A stretch of 64,000 nt of DNA from Streptomyces sp. NBC_00659 (GCF_036226925.1 NZ_CP109031.1:5084001-5148000); one strand, 5' to 3'; shown: positions 8,109 to 17,758, numbered from the stretch's first letter. The notes: generated from the sequence alone by a model not told the origin. Numbers and translations are program-made.

Positions 8109-9370
8109 GTACTGCGGATCGAGGTGCCTTCGGCACCCGGAACTCCTCCGACACCGTCGCCCTGCGGGTGGACCCTGCCGTGCTTGCCGCGCACTTCGAC
8201 CCGCAGCCCGAGGAGGCCGCCCCCGCCCCCGCGCACAAGCCCGGCCGTGACCGCTACCTCGACCTGCTGCGAGCGCTCGCCCTGGTCCGCGTGGTGATCT
8301 ACCACAACTTCGGCTGGACCTGGCTGCCGATCGTCTTCCCCTCCATGGGCGTCATGTTCGCGCTGGCAGGGTCGTTGATGGTGCGGTCCCTCAACCGGCC
8401 GGCACTGGGCGTGATCCGCGGCCGGCTGCGCCGTCTGCTGCCGCCGATGTGGCTGTTCGGCGCGGTCGTGGTGCCGCTGATGCTCCTGGAAGGCTGGAGG
8501 CCCGACGCCCTTCACACCAACTGGTGGTGGGGCGACCTGGCCTACTGGATCCTGCCGTTCAGCGAGCCGCCGTTCGGGGCCTCGCTGCACACCTTCGGCG
8601 GGCACCTGCCGAGTTCCTGGGCCGAACAGATCTGTGTGCCGCTGTGGTACCTGCGCGCCTACCTCTGGTACGTCCTGCTGTCGCCGCTCATGCTCAAGGC
8701 GATGCGGAAGCTGCCCTGGGTCACCCTGATGGTGCCGCTGGCGCTCGCGGTCTTCATCAACTCCGGACTGGTCGACCAGTCCGGCCGCCTGATGGAAGCC
8801 GTCACCGACTTCACCACCTTCGGCTCCTGCTGGCTGCTCGGCATGGCCCACCAGGAGGGGCTGCTCCGCAGGATCCCGCAGTACATCGTGCCGTCCCTCG
8901 CACCGCTGGTGCTCATGTTCGGCTACTGGTGGCTGATGCAGTCGCCCGTGGACAACCCGCGGTTCGGGCACGATCTGGAAGCGGTACCGGTCGCCCAGGC
9001 GATCTGGTCGTTCGGCGCGGTGCTGCTGCTGCTCCACCTGAGCCCGTCCTGGGAGAGGTGGCCCAAGCCGCTGGAGCGGTTCAACGGCGTGATCACCCTG
9101 CTCAACTCCCGCGCGGTCACCGTCTACCTGTGGCACGCCGTCGCGCTGGTGGTGACCGAGCCGCTGATCGACCCGCTGTGGAGCAACAGTTTCCTTTACC
9201 ACCACGCCCAGTGGCTGCTGTCGAGCCAGTGGACCCCGCTGGTGCTCGCCGTTCCGCTGATCTGCCTGGCGATCCTGCTCTTCGGCTGGATCGAGGACGT
9301 GGCCGCCAAGCGCCGCCCGCGGCTCTTCCCCTATCCCCGCCGCTCCAAGGGCCGCCGCCGCAGTCGCTAG
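8105..9370 (+). CDS. Acyltransferase-3 family membrane protein
   Basis: 421 residues with a ~45-residue polar N-terminus, then YLDLLRALALVRVVIYHNFG, the typical start of the acyltransferase-3 (OafA/NolL) domain with its Arg and His. About ten TM helices follow, including the conserved pattern WYLRAYLWYVLLSPL and a C-terminal VYLWHAVAL helix. Members O- or N-acylate extracellular sugars. Translational coupling to the MatB-like gene suggests it decorates the same polymer, for example by O-acetylation or succinylation; this is inference. The C-terminus is strongly basic (RRSKGRRRSR). Confidence 0.85.
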   Translation: MSTADRGAFGTRNSSDTVALRVDPAVLAAHFDPQPEEAAPAPAHKPGRDRYLDLLRALALVRVVIYHNFGWTWLPIVFPSMGVMFALAGSLMVRSLNRPALGVIRGRLRRLLPPMWLFGAVVVPLMLLEGWRPDALHTNWWWGDLAYWILPFSEPPFGASLHTFGGHLPSSWAEQICVPLWYLRAYLWYVLLSPLMLKAMRKLPWVTLMVPLALAVFINSGLVDQSGRLMEAVTDFTTFGSCWLLGMAHQEGLLRRIPQYIVPSLAPLVLMFGYWWLMQSPVDNPRFGHDLEAVPVAQAIWSFGAVLLLLHLSPSWERWPKPLERFNGVITLLNSRAVTVYLWHAVALVVTEPLIDPLWSNSFLYHHAQWLLSSQWTPLVLAVPLICLAILLFGWIEDVAAKRRPRLFPYPRRSKGRRRSR

Positions 9371-9477
9371 TACCGCGTCAGCTGCGACGACCTTCCCGTA
9401 CCCCGCGCTTATCTGGTTCTTACATCTCGTGTAGCGTGCGCGCGTTCGATTCCCTGCAAGATCCAGGAAGACCGCAG

Positions 9478-9891
9478 ATGAGCGCTCCCACGCCCCCCGC
9501 CCCGCAGGACCCGCAGTTCTCCCAGAGCCCGGGGCAGCCCGTACCCGGGGCCGCGCCCGCGGCTGCCGCCCCCGTCAGGGAGAGCAAGCTGAAGAAGGTT
9601 CTCGGTGTCGTCGTCCTGATCGTCGTCGCGGTGGTGGTGAAGCTCGGTATCGGCTACGTCTTCGACTCCCCGGTACGCGCCGAGGTCGGGGACTGCGTCA
9701 AGGTCACCGGCTCCGAGAACAACCCCGACGTGGAGACCAGGAGCTGCGACGACAAGGGCGCCAACTACAAGGTCCTCAAGGTCGTCGAGAACACCTTCGA
9801 CATCAACGCGTGCAAGGTCGGCGAGGCCGCGCTCGCGCAGCAGTGGGACGCCGACAAGTTCGTCCTCTGCCTGGACCCGGTCAAGAAGTAG
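9478..9891 (+). CDS. LppU-like small membrane protein
   Basis: 137 residues: a Pro/Ala/Gln-rich cytoplasmic N-terminus, one TM helix (VLGVVVLIVVAVVVKLGIGYVF) and an outside domain with four Cys (GDCVKV, RSCDDKG, INACKVG, VLCLDP) that probably form two disulfides. This matches the LppU/SCO3897-type family common in Streptomyces, whose function is unknown. An AGGAAG element lies about 8 bases before the ATG. The gap of 107 bases from the acyltransferase gene and a TAGCGT-like hexamer near 9431 suggest its own promoter. Confidence 0.8.
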   Translation: MSAPTPPAPQDPQFSQSPGQPVPGAAPAAAAPVRESKLKKVLGVVVLIVVAVVVKLGIGYVFDSPVRAEVGDCVKVTGSENNPDVETRSCDDKGANYKVLKVVENTFDINACKVGEAALAQQWDADKFVLCLDPVKK

Positions 9892-9919
9892 GACCCCTCT
9901 GCGGCCCGGCCCGAGACGG

Positions 9920-10969
9920 CTAGGTCGTTTCGTCCGGAACACCGTGCGCGGCAGGAGGAGATGTCTGCCGGCCCGGCACGGGTGGCGCTGCCCAGCCGTG
10001 CCGGACGGCATGACCGCCGAGCTGCATCCGGGTACGGACTCCGGCCATGTCCATGAGGTGGCGCAGGCGTCGGTGCAGCGTGCGCGGTGACAGGCCCAGC
10101 TGTGCGGCGACCGTCTGGTCGGTCGGGCCGGCCAGCAGGAGCGCGAGGATCCTGCGGTCGAGGTCGCTCGGGCCTTCCGCACCGAGCTCCACGGTGGTTT
10201 CGGCCTCTGCGCCGGTGCCCGACAGTTCGAGCGGGTGGGCGGTGCGCCATACCGTCTCGAACAGCGCGTCCAACGCGTCCAACAGGCCGCTGCGGTGCAG
10301 TAGTACGGCGCCGGGCTCTCCCGCCGGTGTGACCGCGAGCGGGACCAGGCCGAGCTCGGCGTCGGCCAGCACGAGCTTCATCGGCAGCCGGTCGGCCACA
10401 CGCAGCTGGACGCCGTTGCGCAGTGAGGCGATGGCATCGGTGACGATGCCCGGCTCTGCCAGCACGGCCCGGTCCAGCACCGCCCGGAAGTGCACGCCGC
10501 GGTCGATGGCCATGGGTTCGGCCGTGTTCTCTTCGGGCGGGACGGCGAGGAACGGCGCGGTGATGAAGCTGCGGACCTGCGTACGGGCCGCCTGCTGCAC
10601 CTGGAGGAAGCGATGGCGGATGGCGTCGCGGCCCGTGACGACTTCGATCAGATCGTTGATGCTGTTCCCGGTCATCGCGGCCCGGTGCTCCTCGGCGAGG
10701 GTCACCAGTGCCTGCTCGGCCATCCGCAGCCCGTCCCGGCGCTGACTGATGAGAGCGCCGAACGCCATGGCCGGCGGCGCGGCGGTGAACCGCTCGTCCG
10801 CCGACCTGATCACCAGTTCCCACCCGACCAGCCGGGACAAGGCCTTGTCGACGTGGGCCCGCGGTACGGCGAGCAGATCCGACAGCAGCGTCGCGGTGGA
10901 GTCCGGCCGTCCGACCAATGCCCGGTAGACCAGCTCGTCATCGGGTTCGAGGCCCAGAACGTCCAGCAT
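9920..10969 (-). CDS. TrmB-like/LuxR C-terminal HTH transcriptional regulator
   Basis: 349 residues. The N-terminus (LGLEPDDELVYRALVGRPDST) is a TrmB-like winged helix; the middle resembles the effector/PLD-like region of that group; the C-terminus (LDRRILALLLAGPTDQTVAAQLGLSPRTLHRRLRHL, residues about 270-315) is a LuxR/GerE-type HTH. This two-HTH layout is a common Streptomyces family of unknown ligands. The ATG at 10969 is preceded by AGAAGG. It lies downstream of, and in the same direction as, the exoprotease gene, but a strong terminator separates them. Confidence 0.8.
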   Translation of the reverse strand: MLDVLGLEPDDELVYRALVGRPDSTATLLSDLLAVPRAHVDKALSRLVGWELVIRSADERFTAAPPAMAFGALISQRRDGLRMAEQALVTLAEEHRAAMTGNSINDLIEVVTGRDAIRHRFLQVQQAARTQVRSFITAPFLAVPPEENTAEPMAIDRGVHFRAVLDRAVLAEPGIVTDAIASLRNGVQLRVADRLPMKLVLADAELGLVPLAVTPAGEPGAVLLHRSGLLDALDALFETVWRTAHPLELSGTGAEAETTVELGAEGPSDLDRRILALLLAGPTDQTVAAQLGLSPRTLHRRLRHLMDMAGVRTRMQLGGHAVRHGWAAPPVPGRQTSPPAAHGVPDETT

Positions 10970-11065
10970 CGGCGACCGACCTTCTTCCACTTGCCGCAGC
11001 GGGGAGAGTATGTGCCAAGGCGGCAGACCCTGAACAGTCCCTGCTGGGAGCAGGTGTGACGGGAA

Positions 11066-11095
11066 GGGCCCCGGGGAGGTGACTCCCCGGGGCCC
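11066..11095 (-). terminator. Terminator after exoprotease gene
   Basis: Perfect 12-bp arms GGGCCCCGGGGA/TCCCCGGGGCCC with a 6-base loop, 12 bases beyond the stop of the subtilisin-family gene. The strong GC stem without a T-run is typical of Streptomyces terminators. Confidence 0.7.
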
Positions 11096-11106
11096 GGCAG
11101 TGCGGT

Positions 11107-14100
11107 TCATCGCAGGCCGTACGCCCGGACGATCTCGTTCTTGACGCTGTAGCCGCGGTCCGTCCCGGCGCTCGCGCGCACCGAGACGAAGCCGCCGGGC
11201 TTCTTCGCCGTCCTGAACGAGCCCTTCCAGTAACCGCCGTCGCCCTTGGTCAAGGTCACCTTCTGCCAGGTGGCACCGTCGTCGTACGAGACGTCCAGCT
11301 TCACCGTGGTGACCTTGCCCGGCACGGTGCCGAGGTCCATCGACACCGGCTTGAGCGCGATCTTCTGGGTCGCATCGGCCTTCACGTCGCCGTGCAGGTC
11401 CGACTCCAGCTTGTAGTCCAGGTTCAGCACCGAGAACGGCTCGAAGTCGTCCGCGTCTACGGTGCCGGACCTGAACGTCCACTCGGAGTGGGTGCGCGTC
11501 GACAGCCGGAAGACGTCACCGGGCCGCTCCACGTCGAGGACGGCGCGGTAGGGCAGGTCGCCCGCCGGTACCTCCTGCCACTGCATGTCCCCGCCGGCCG
11601 GGTTGTCGTGGATGAGCGTGTCGCCCTGGAAGATCTGCAGGTGGGACGGCGTCTCACCCCACGGCAGGTAGCCGCCCAGCCGCATGGTGTCGCTCGCGGA
11701 GGCCCACGCCTGCACGTTCCAGGTCATGTAGTTCTGCCAACGGGAGTTGTACACGCCGAAGGACTCGCTCTGGGCGGGCCGGGTCGCCGGAGCGAACCAG
11801 TCAAGACGGGTGATGCTGCCCTTGGCGTACGTGTTGTCGCCCGACACCATCACCCACGGCAGGGCTCCGTCGACGCCCTGCGCGTGGAACTCTCTCCAGT
11901 TCTGGCCCGGGGTCACCCATTCGGTGCGGGTGCCCGGGTGCCACTCGGCCTCGGGGAGGTTGAACGACGGGCTGAGGGTGAAGTCGGACCGGTAGCCCTC
12001 CGCCGACGTGCCGCCCGCGGCCGAGTAGTAGCGGGCGTCGATCCGGGCGAGGTCACGCTTGGCCGGCGTGTAGACCAGGGCCCGGTCCGGCACCTGGCCG
12101 GGATAGTCCCGGGTCAGGTCGTACACGAACGGCGTGTACTCGGTCTGCTTCGCGGTCAGCTTGAAGTGGCCGGTCCTGGCCATCGCGACCAGTGCCCTGC
12201 CCTCGTCGCGGTGCACGGTGGCGACCGGGACGGCCGTTTCACCGACGTACTCCATCAGGGCGCCCACACCGTCGTTGACCACGATCAGCGCCTTGGCGCC
12301 TGCCGCCACCGCGGCCTCGGCGCGCTCCTGCGGCGAGACCTCGTCGCTGCGCTCGACGACGACGAGCTTGCCCTTGGCCCTGATCCTCTCGTACGCGGCC
12401 GCCGAGCCGTCGCCCGCGTAGACGGTGTCCAGCCTGTCCGTGACGGTGCCCAGCGTGCTGCCCGCCTGCACCAGGGCGTCGAAGCTGCGGTGACCGCCCG
12501 CCGTGCTCAGACCGAGCTGCGGTTCGCCCTTGCGCCAGCGGGTGGTCAGCATGAACTCGCCCTGCTTCATCGGCTGCGTCGGCGCGACGTAGACGTCGTC
12601 GTACGTCGGCGGCAGCACGTACGCGCTGCGGTAGTCCAGGTACGGGTCGAGGCCCTTGTAGTGGACGTTGAAGTCGACCTTGCGCTGGCGGTCCTCGGTG
12701 CGCTGCGGCGCCTCGGTCCGCAGCAGGTGTGCCCTGCTCGCGTCCAGCACCACGTCCGCGGAGCCGTCCTTGAGCACGGTCTCCGGATCGACCAGCACGG
12801 CCAGACCCGAGCGGTCCGCCTTCTCGCCCGCCACGTCGAGGTACCCCGCGACGGTGTAGGTGCCGGGTGCCATGCGCATGGTGGTCGAGCCGTCGACGTA
12901 GACGTTCCACGGCCAGACGTCGCCGGCCAGGTTGATGCCCACCCAGCCGGCGGCGGGCTTGCCGTCCCGGCCGACCAGCTTGATGTTCAGGTCGTAGCGC
13001 TCCTCCTCCTTGAGCAGCGCCACGGACGTGCGGGTCACCGGCTTCCCGGTGGCCGCGTCGGTGCCGATCACGTAGCCGACGTGCCGGCCTGCCGAGGCGG
13101 CCTGCGGGTCGCCGGTCACCGGGACGGCGGCGGTGCCGCCCGCCGGGACGGTCACCTCGGTGTCTCCCAGCGCGAACGGACCGCCGTCCTCGGTCAGCGT
13201 CAGGTTCAGCGTGACGTCGGCGGAACCGGTGTTGGTGAAGGTCAGGTCCTTCGTGACGGCGGCGTCGCTCGGCTCGTGCGGCCAGGTGTAGTTGCCGAAG
13301 AAGAGCGATCCGGTGCCGCGGACCGTGGTGCGCACGGCGGCGGCCACGTCGACACGGCCGGTGCCGACCTCGTACGGCGAGTACCCGCCGTCCAGGCCCT
13401 TCGCGGTGCTCATCAGGTGTTCCTTGAGCTGTGCGCCGGTCCAGTCCGGGTGCCGCTGGGCCAGGATCGCCGCCGCGCCGACCACGTGCGGGGTGGCCAT
13501 GGAGGTGCCGCTGAGGGTGCGGTACAGGCCCTCGCCCCCGTCGGTCATGTCCTGCGAGCGGGCCGCGGTGATGTCCACGCCGGGCGCCGCGATGTCCGGC
13601 TTCATACCGCCGGACCAGGCCAGCGGGCCGGTGCTGGAGAAGGACGCGAGCTGGTCCTGCTTGTCCGTGGCGGCCACGGTCAGCGCCGAGGCGGCCGCGC
13701 CCGGGGCGGAGACGCTCTCCGGGCCCGCGTTGCCGGCGGCTATGACGAACAGCGTGCCGTACTGCTCGGACAGCGCGTCGACGGTCTGCGACATCGGGTC
13801 GCTGCCGTCCGTCGGGTAGGTGTCGCCGAGGCTCATGTTGACGACGTCCGCACCGGACTCGGCTGCCCACTGCATGCCGGCCATGACCCAGGAGTCCTGG
13901 CCGTAGCCCTCCGCGCCGCCGAGCACCTTGCCGACGAACAGGTCGGCGCCGGGGGCGACACCCTTGTAGTCGCCTCCGGACGCGGCGCCGGAGCCGACGA
14001 TCGTGCTCGCCACATGCGTGCCGTGCCCGTTGACGTCGGTGACGCCCTCGCCCGGCACGAAGCTGGTCGTTCCGTCGATCACGCCCGCGAAGTCGGGGTG

Positions 14101-14841
14101 GTTGACGTCGATGCCGGTGTCGAGCACCGCGACCTTGACGCCCTTGCCGGTGTAGCCGTCCTTCCAGGCCTCGGGCGCGCCGATCAGCGGCACGCTCTCC
14201 TTCAGGCTGGCCTTCACGCGTCCGTCGAGCCACAGCTTCGACACACCCGCGCCCAACTTCGCGCCCCCCTGCGGCGCGATGGTGGTCCAGAAGGTGCGGG
14301 CCTGCCGCTTCTCGGTGCTGAGCGCGGCACCGTGGATGCCCTTGAGCTTTCGGGTCAGCCTGCTGCCGCGGGGGGCCTTCGGCTCGACGGCGGAGCGGGA
14401 CTTCGGCTGGGTGTACGCCGCGATCAGCGGCACGGCGGCCGACTTCGCGTCGTCGTAGCCCATCTCGATCAGGTCGGTGACGTCGAACAGCCGCCGGTCC
14501 AGCTTCCCGGCGCCCAGCAGCGGAGCCGCCTCGTCCGGGACGACGAACAGGTCGCCCTTGATCTCCTGGATCTTCACGCCCCCGACGGCGCTGTCCGGAC
14601 GGTGGACGTCGGCGGTCTGCCGGCCGTCGGCCATCGTGGTGACGGTGACGACGTCGCCGGTGACCAGGGTGACCTTGTGGGTCGCCGAGGGCCTGGCGGG
14701 AACCGTGGGTTTGGCCGGAGCGGCTTGTGCGGGCGCTTGCAGAAGTGCGAGCCCCGACGCCAGCAGCGGCAACGCGGTGGCGGCGGACACGAGCCGCCGG
14801 CGTCTGCGCCGAAAGGCGGAAGACTGAGAGGGGGAGGACAT
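11107..14841 (-). CDS. Secreted S8 (subtilisin-family) serine protease
   Basis: 1244 residues. A signal peptide with a run of Arg and an AQA-AP cleavage site is followed by a propeptide-like region and the S8 catalytic domain: Asp241 in AVLDTGID, His273 in NGHGTHVAS, oxyanion Asn371 in AAGNAG, Ser447 in SGTSMATPHV. All four are intact. Beyond it lie beta-sandwich regions and a PA-like insert (VAAGAKALIVVNDGVGAL) near residue 850, as in the large Streptomyces exoproteases. It digests extracellular protein, probably for nutrition or development. No strong ribosome binding site precedes the ATG at 14841. Confidence 0.92.
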   Translation of the reverse strand: MSSPSQSSAFRRRRRRLVSAATALPLLASGLALLQAPAQAAPAKPTVPARPSATHKVTLVTGDVVTVTTMADGRQTADVHRPDSAVGGVKIQEIKGDLFVVPDEAAPLLGAGKLDRRLFDVTDLIEMGYDDAKSAAVPLIAAYTQPKSRSAVEPKAPRGSRLTRKLKGIHGAALSTEKRQARTFWTTIAPQGGAKLGAGVSKLWLDGRVKASLKESVPLIGAPEAWKDGYTGKGVKVAVLDTGIDVNHPDFAGVIDGTTSFVPGEGVTDVNGHGTHVASTIVGSGAASGGDYKGVAPGADLFVGKVLGGAEGYGQDSWVMAGMQWAAESGADVVNMSLGDTYPTDGSDPMSQTVDALSEQYGTLFVIAAGNAGPESVSAPGAAASALTVAATDKQDQLASFSSTGPLAWSGGMKPDIAAPGVDITAARSQDMTDGGEGLYRTLSGTSMATPHVVGAAAILAQRHPDWTGAQLKEHLMSTAKGLDGGYSPYEVGTGRVDVAAAVRTTVRGTGSLFFGNYTWPHEPSDAAVTKDLTFTNTGSADVTLNLTLTEDGGPFALGDTEVTVPAGGTAAVPVTGDPQAASAGRHVGYVIGTDAATGKPVTRTSVALLKEEERYDLNIKLVGRDGKPAAGWVGINLAGDVWPWNVYVDGSTTMRMAPGTYTVAGYLDVAGEKADRSGLAVLVDPETVLKDGSADVVLDASRAHLLRTEAPQRTEDRQRKVDFNVHYKGLDPYLDYRSAYVLPPTYDDVYVAPTQPMKQGEFMLTTRWRKGEPQLGLSTAGGHRSFDALVQAGSTLGTVTDRLDTVYAGDGSAAAYERIRAKGKLVVVERSDEVSPQERAEAAVAAGAKALIVVNDGVGALMEYVGETAVPVATVHRDEGRALVAMARTGHFKLTAKQTEYTPFVYDLTRDYPGQVPDRALVYTPAKRDLARIDARYYSAAGGTSAEGYRSDFTLSPSFNLPEAEWHPGTRTEWVTPGQNWREFHAQGVDGALPWVMVSGDNTYAKGSITRLDWFAPATRPAQSESFGVYNSRWQNYMTWNVQAWASASDTMRLGGYLPWGETPSHLQIFQGDTLIHDNPAGGDMQWQEVPAGDLPYRAVLDVERPGDVFRLSTRTHSEWTFRSGTVDADDFEPFSVLNLDYKLESDLHGDVKADATQKIALKPVSMDLGTVPGKVTTVKLDVSYDDGATWQKVTLTKGDGGYWKGSFRTAKKPGGFVSVRASAGTDRGYSVKNEIVRAYGLR

Positions 14842-14885
14842 GCCATGGGTCTATCGGCCGGTTCACACCGACGTGAAGGCCGGAC

Positions 14886-14921
14886 GGCGGCAAGTCCTCG
14901 CCATGGCAAGGACTTGCCGCC
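14886..14921 (-). promoter_or_regulatory. Leader hairpin of exoprotease gene
   Basis: Perfect 12-bp arms GGCGGCAAGTCC/GGACTTGCCGCC enclose a nested GCCATGGC palindrome, 45 bases before the protease start. It could be an operator or an mRNA hairpin controlling translation or stability. Confidence 0.45.
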
Positions 14922-15191
14922 CGCAAACCGCGCACGCCCAGGCGACCCGCACTTTTCGGGCACGGGCGGGCTCACGTCACCGGGCGGCCCGGTGTCGAAG
15001 GGTGAGTTCCGCGACGTGGGTCGGCGTGGGACGGGGGATGGCCGTCGAGCTCGGACGCGCCGAGGGCGGACGTGTTCCGGCGGTCGCCGACGTGGATGTA
15101 CCTGGTACCGGAGGTGCCGTTGACCGTGATGATGCCGTTGGTTTGACTGCCGTTTGTGTGCCGTCTGTGACTGGATGCCGTTTTTGAGACC

Positions 15192-15227
15192 AGTGGCCAT
15201 CGATTCTGGACAGAATCGATGGCCACT
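15192..15227 (-). terminator. Perfect 16-bp palindrome after COG1470-like gene
   Basis: Arms AGTGGCCATCGATTCT and their exact complement around a 4-base loop, 55 bases past the stop of the gene at 15282. By position it is most likely that gene's terminator; an operator is the alternative, as no T-run follows on the minus strand. Confidence 0.6.
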
Positions 15228-15281
15228 CTTTACAGGTGTAGTCGGCACCAATCAAAAATGATCGGGAGCTTGAGGTTCCGT

Positions 15282-16619
15282 TCACTCGGTGCGGCTGACC
15301 ACACCGCTCACGTTCAGGACTTCGTGGCATCCCTGCGCCTGGCGGCCGGTGGCCGGAGTGCCCGGCTTCGTGCAGGTCACTTCGATGGTCACGGTGTTGT
15401 TCGCGGGGATCTTGATGGGGGTGACCCAGTGGTAGTCCTGGTTGCGGAAGGTCTCCAGGGCGATCGTGGTGATCTTGCGGTTGCCGAAGCTGATCGTCAT
15501 CACCCCTTCATCGCCCTGGAAGTTGGCGACGACGATGTCCGTCACACCGAAGACGCTCTTCTCGGGCACCTTGTAGGTGCCGGCCTCGGTCGTCCCGCCG
15601 GAGGTCTTCAGGTCGATGGTCGCCGAGCTCTGCTGACCGCCGCCGACAGCGGTGCCGTCTCCGGCCGAGGTGCCGTCGCCGCCCGCTCCGGAACCGGTGC
15701 CCGTGCCCTGGCCGTCGGGCGAGGCGCTGGCGCCGCCGGAACCGTTGCCAGGGGTCTGCCCGTTGCCGCCCTGCTCTCCTGCGGGCGTGGGGCGCGGCTG
15801 AACCACCTCGTTGGCGGCCTCCTTCGCGGCGCTGCGCACCGCCGGGCGGACCAGCGTGAACCAGGCGAGCAGCAGCGCGAGCAGCGCCGCGAGCACGGCG
15901 AGCAGCCACTTCGGGAAGATGGGGATCTGGACGAACTCCGCGTCCAGCGGCGGCGGGTCGGCGGTCTCGTCCCGCTGGTTCCCGTCCCGGTCACCGGTCT
16001 CGGCGGTGGCCAGGGTGAACGGCCACACCGCCGGGGAGCCGAACCACACGGGCTTGCCCGTACGGACCCGCAGCCCGACCTCGACCACCTCGCCGGGCTC
16101 CAGCTTCGGCTCGGCCGGGTTGAAGGTGAACGCCAGCTCCTCGCCCGCCTGGCCGGGAGTGAAGCCCACCTGCACCGGGGTGTTGCCCTGGTTGCGTACC
16201 GCAAGCCGGTAGCGGCCGCGCAGCCAGCCGCGCCGGCGGCGCGGGGCCAGCTCGGTCCGCAGCTCGTGGAACTCCTCGATGTGCACAGTGGTTTCGGGGA
16301 CCGTCACCGCGTCGGGATGCTCGGCCGGCAGGACCCGTACGCCCAGAGGCAGGTCACCGGCGCGTATCTCCGGGGAGCGTGGCGGCTCCAGACGGATCGT
16401 CACCGTCTCGGAGGTGCCGGGGTAGAGGGAGACCCTTGGGGGTTCCACGGTGGCCCAGGAGGCGCAGTCCCCGACGACCTCCAGGCTGTACGCCTCGACG
16501 ATGTCGCTGTCGTTGCGGACGGTCAGACTGGTCGTGGCGGTGCTGCCGGGCGCCACCGTCACGGCCGGGAAGTCGAGGCTGGGCGCATCGGGGCCGGAAG
16601 AGGCTGCAGAAGGCGTCAC
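15282..16619 (-). CDS. COG1470-like membrane protein next to CIS locus
   Basis: 445 residues. Two Ig-like beta domains come first (VAPGSTATTSLTVRNDSDIVEAY; GNTPVQVGFTP), resembling the COG1470-type proteins often annotated only as 'hydrolytic protein' in Streptomyces. A TM helix (FPKWLLAVLAALLALLLAWFTLV, about residues 230-252) follows, then a Gly/Ser/Thr-rich linker and a C-terminal beta domain with two Cys. There is no signal peptide, so the Ig-like part is probably cytoplasmic and the C-terminal domain outside. It sits beside the CIS regulator, as in other Streptomyces CIS loci, but its role is unknown. Start: GTG at 16619. Confidence 0.7.
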   Translation of the reverse strand: MTPSAASSGPDAPSLDFPAVTVAPGSTATTSLTVRNDSDIVEAYSLEVVGDCASWATVEPPRVSLYPGTSETVTIRLEPPRSPEIRAGDLPLGVRVLPAEHPDAVTVPETTVHIEEFHELRTELAPRRRRGWLRGRYRLAVRNQGNTPVQVGFTPGQAGEELAFTFNPAEPKLEPGEVVEVGLRVRTGKPVWFGSPAVWPFTLATAETGDRDGNQRDETADPPPLDAEFVQIPIFPKWLLAVLAALLALLLAWFTLVRPAVRSAAKEAANEVVQPRPTPAGEQGGNGQTPGNGSGGASASPDGQGTGTGSGAGGDGTSAGDGTAVGGGQQSSATIDLKTSGGTTEAGTYKVPEKSVFGVTDIVVANFQGDEGVMTISFGNRKITTIALETFRNQDYHWVTPIKIPANNTVTIEVTCTKPGTPATGRQAQGCHEVLNVSGVVSRTE

Positions 16620-16847
16620 GCGACCACGGTAGGAGCGAGCCCGGTCCGCGACGAGGGATGCAAGGGCAACACGCGGGCAGTCGTGATGCCTTTGAAGCCC
16701 AAGTCAACTCCTTTACGTTTGTAAGCCGTTGATGTGGCCCGCCGTCGTGCCCACTCCGTTTTCCGGCCTTTCCGGCCTTTCCGGCGATCGCCCCGCCCGC
16801 CGTGTCCCGCTCCCCCACGCACTCATGTATCAGGTGGTAATCCGGCC

Positions 16848-17567
16848 ATGTCCCGTTCGGACGAGTACAACCCGGCCGTATCGGCCCTCACGACACCTGT
16901 GGCCGTCCCGGCCCGGGTCACGCACCAGTTCTCCCGCTCCGATCGTCCGGTCCGGGTGACCCTGGCCGTCTACGCCGCCGATCCGGTCCTGCGCGTCGGC
17001 GTCGTCCAGCAGTTGCGTCAGCGCCCCGAGATAGACCTGCTCGACGACGCCGATGTGGAGCAGGCCCAGGCGTCGCTGGTGGTCGTGGACCACGTCGACG
17101 ACGATGTGGCCGCCCTGCTGCAGCGGCTGCGGCACACCGGCAGCCCTGCGGGCCTCGTGATCGGCACCCTCGGGTCCGGCGCACTGCAACGCGTCATCGA
17201 GTGCGGCGTGTCGGCGGTGCTGCGGCGCGCCGAGGCCGACCAGGAGCGGCTTCTCCACCTGGTCCTGGCGATCGCCAACGGCGAGGGTGTGCTGCCCGGC
17301 GACCTGCTCGGCAAACTGCTCAGCCACGTGGGCAGCCTCCAGCGCTCGGCGCTCGACCCACGGGGCCTGTCCCTGTCCACACTGACCACCCGCGAGGCGG
17401 ACATGCTGCGCCTGGTGTCGGAGGGCCTGGACACCGCGGAGATCGCCCGCAAGACCGCGTACTCCGAACGGACCGTCAAGAACGTCCTGCACGAGGTCAT
17501 CACCCGGCTGCAACTGCGCAACCGGGCCCATGCGGTCGGCTACGCGCTGCGCAACGGGCTGATCTGA
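16848..17567 (+). CDS. LuxR-type response-regulator-like protein of CIS locus
   Basis: 239 residues. The N-terminal half resembles a degenerate receiver domain (LAVYAADPVLRVGVVQQLRQRPEI ... VVVDHVDDD); the usual phospho-Asp context is not clear, so phosphorylation is doubtful. Residues about 175-235 are a GerE/LuxR HTH (LTTREADMLRLVSEGLDTAEIARKTAYSERTVKNV). The ATG at 16848 follows AGGTGG; the frame is open upstream but lacks a better start. It is the first gene of the injection-system side of the locus and divergent from the COG1470-like gene, so it is a good candidate for the local regulator. Confidence 0.8.
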   Translation: MSRSDEYNPAVSALTTPVAVPARVTHQFSRSDRPVRVTLAVYAADPVLRVGVVQQLRQRPEIDLLDDADVEQAQASLVVVDHVDDDVAALLQRLRHTGSPAGLVIGTLGSGALQRVIECGVSAVLRRAEADQERLLHLVLAIANGEGVLPGDLLGKLLSHVGSLQRSALDPRGLSLSTLTTREADMLRLVSEGLDTAEIARKTAYSERTVKNVLHEVITRLQLRNRAHAVGYALRNGLI

Positions 17568-17758
17568 CAACGGCCCGCGACGAGCCGGTCCGACGGCGCC
17601 CGGGCACCCCGGCACTGCCCGAAGGCCAACCGCACTGCCCGAAAGCGCACCCCGCGCTTCCCCCGGATACGGCCCCGCCGCCCTGCCGCGTCGCGTGCGG
17701 CTGTCGCAGGGTGGCAGGGGACGTCCAGATGCTGCACCAGACTGCGAGGTGGACCGTG

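Larger units (their letters stand above)
14842..15281. other. Upstream region of exoprotease, no gene assigned
   Basis: About 440 bases. It contains a hairpin in the presumed protease leader, a terminator-like palindrome for the upstream gene, and short open frames on the minus strand (for example 14972-15226) without ribosome binding sites or recognisable motifs, which I do not call as genes. Confidence 0.5.

Noticed and set aside
11392..15123. Very long plus-strand open frames opposite the exoprotease (also 12239-14935 on minus)
   Set aside because: They are mirror frames of a high-GC gene with its strong third-position bias. Their translations are Arg/Gly/Val-rich without motifs, while the minus-strand S8 protease has all catalytic residues.
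14972..15226. 84-codon minus-strand frame before the exoprotease
   Set aside because: No ribosome binding site or motif; it begins inside a perfect palindrome that is better explained as a terminator.
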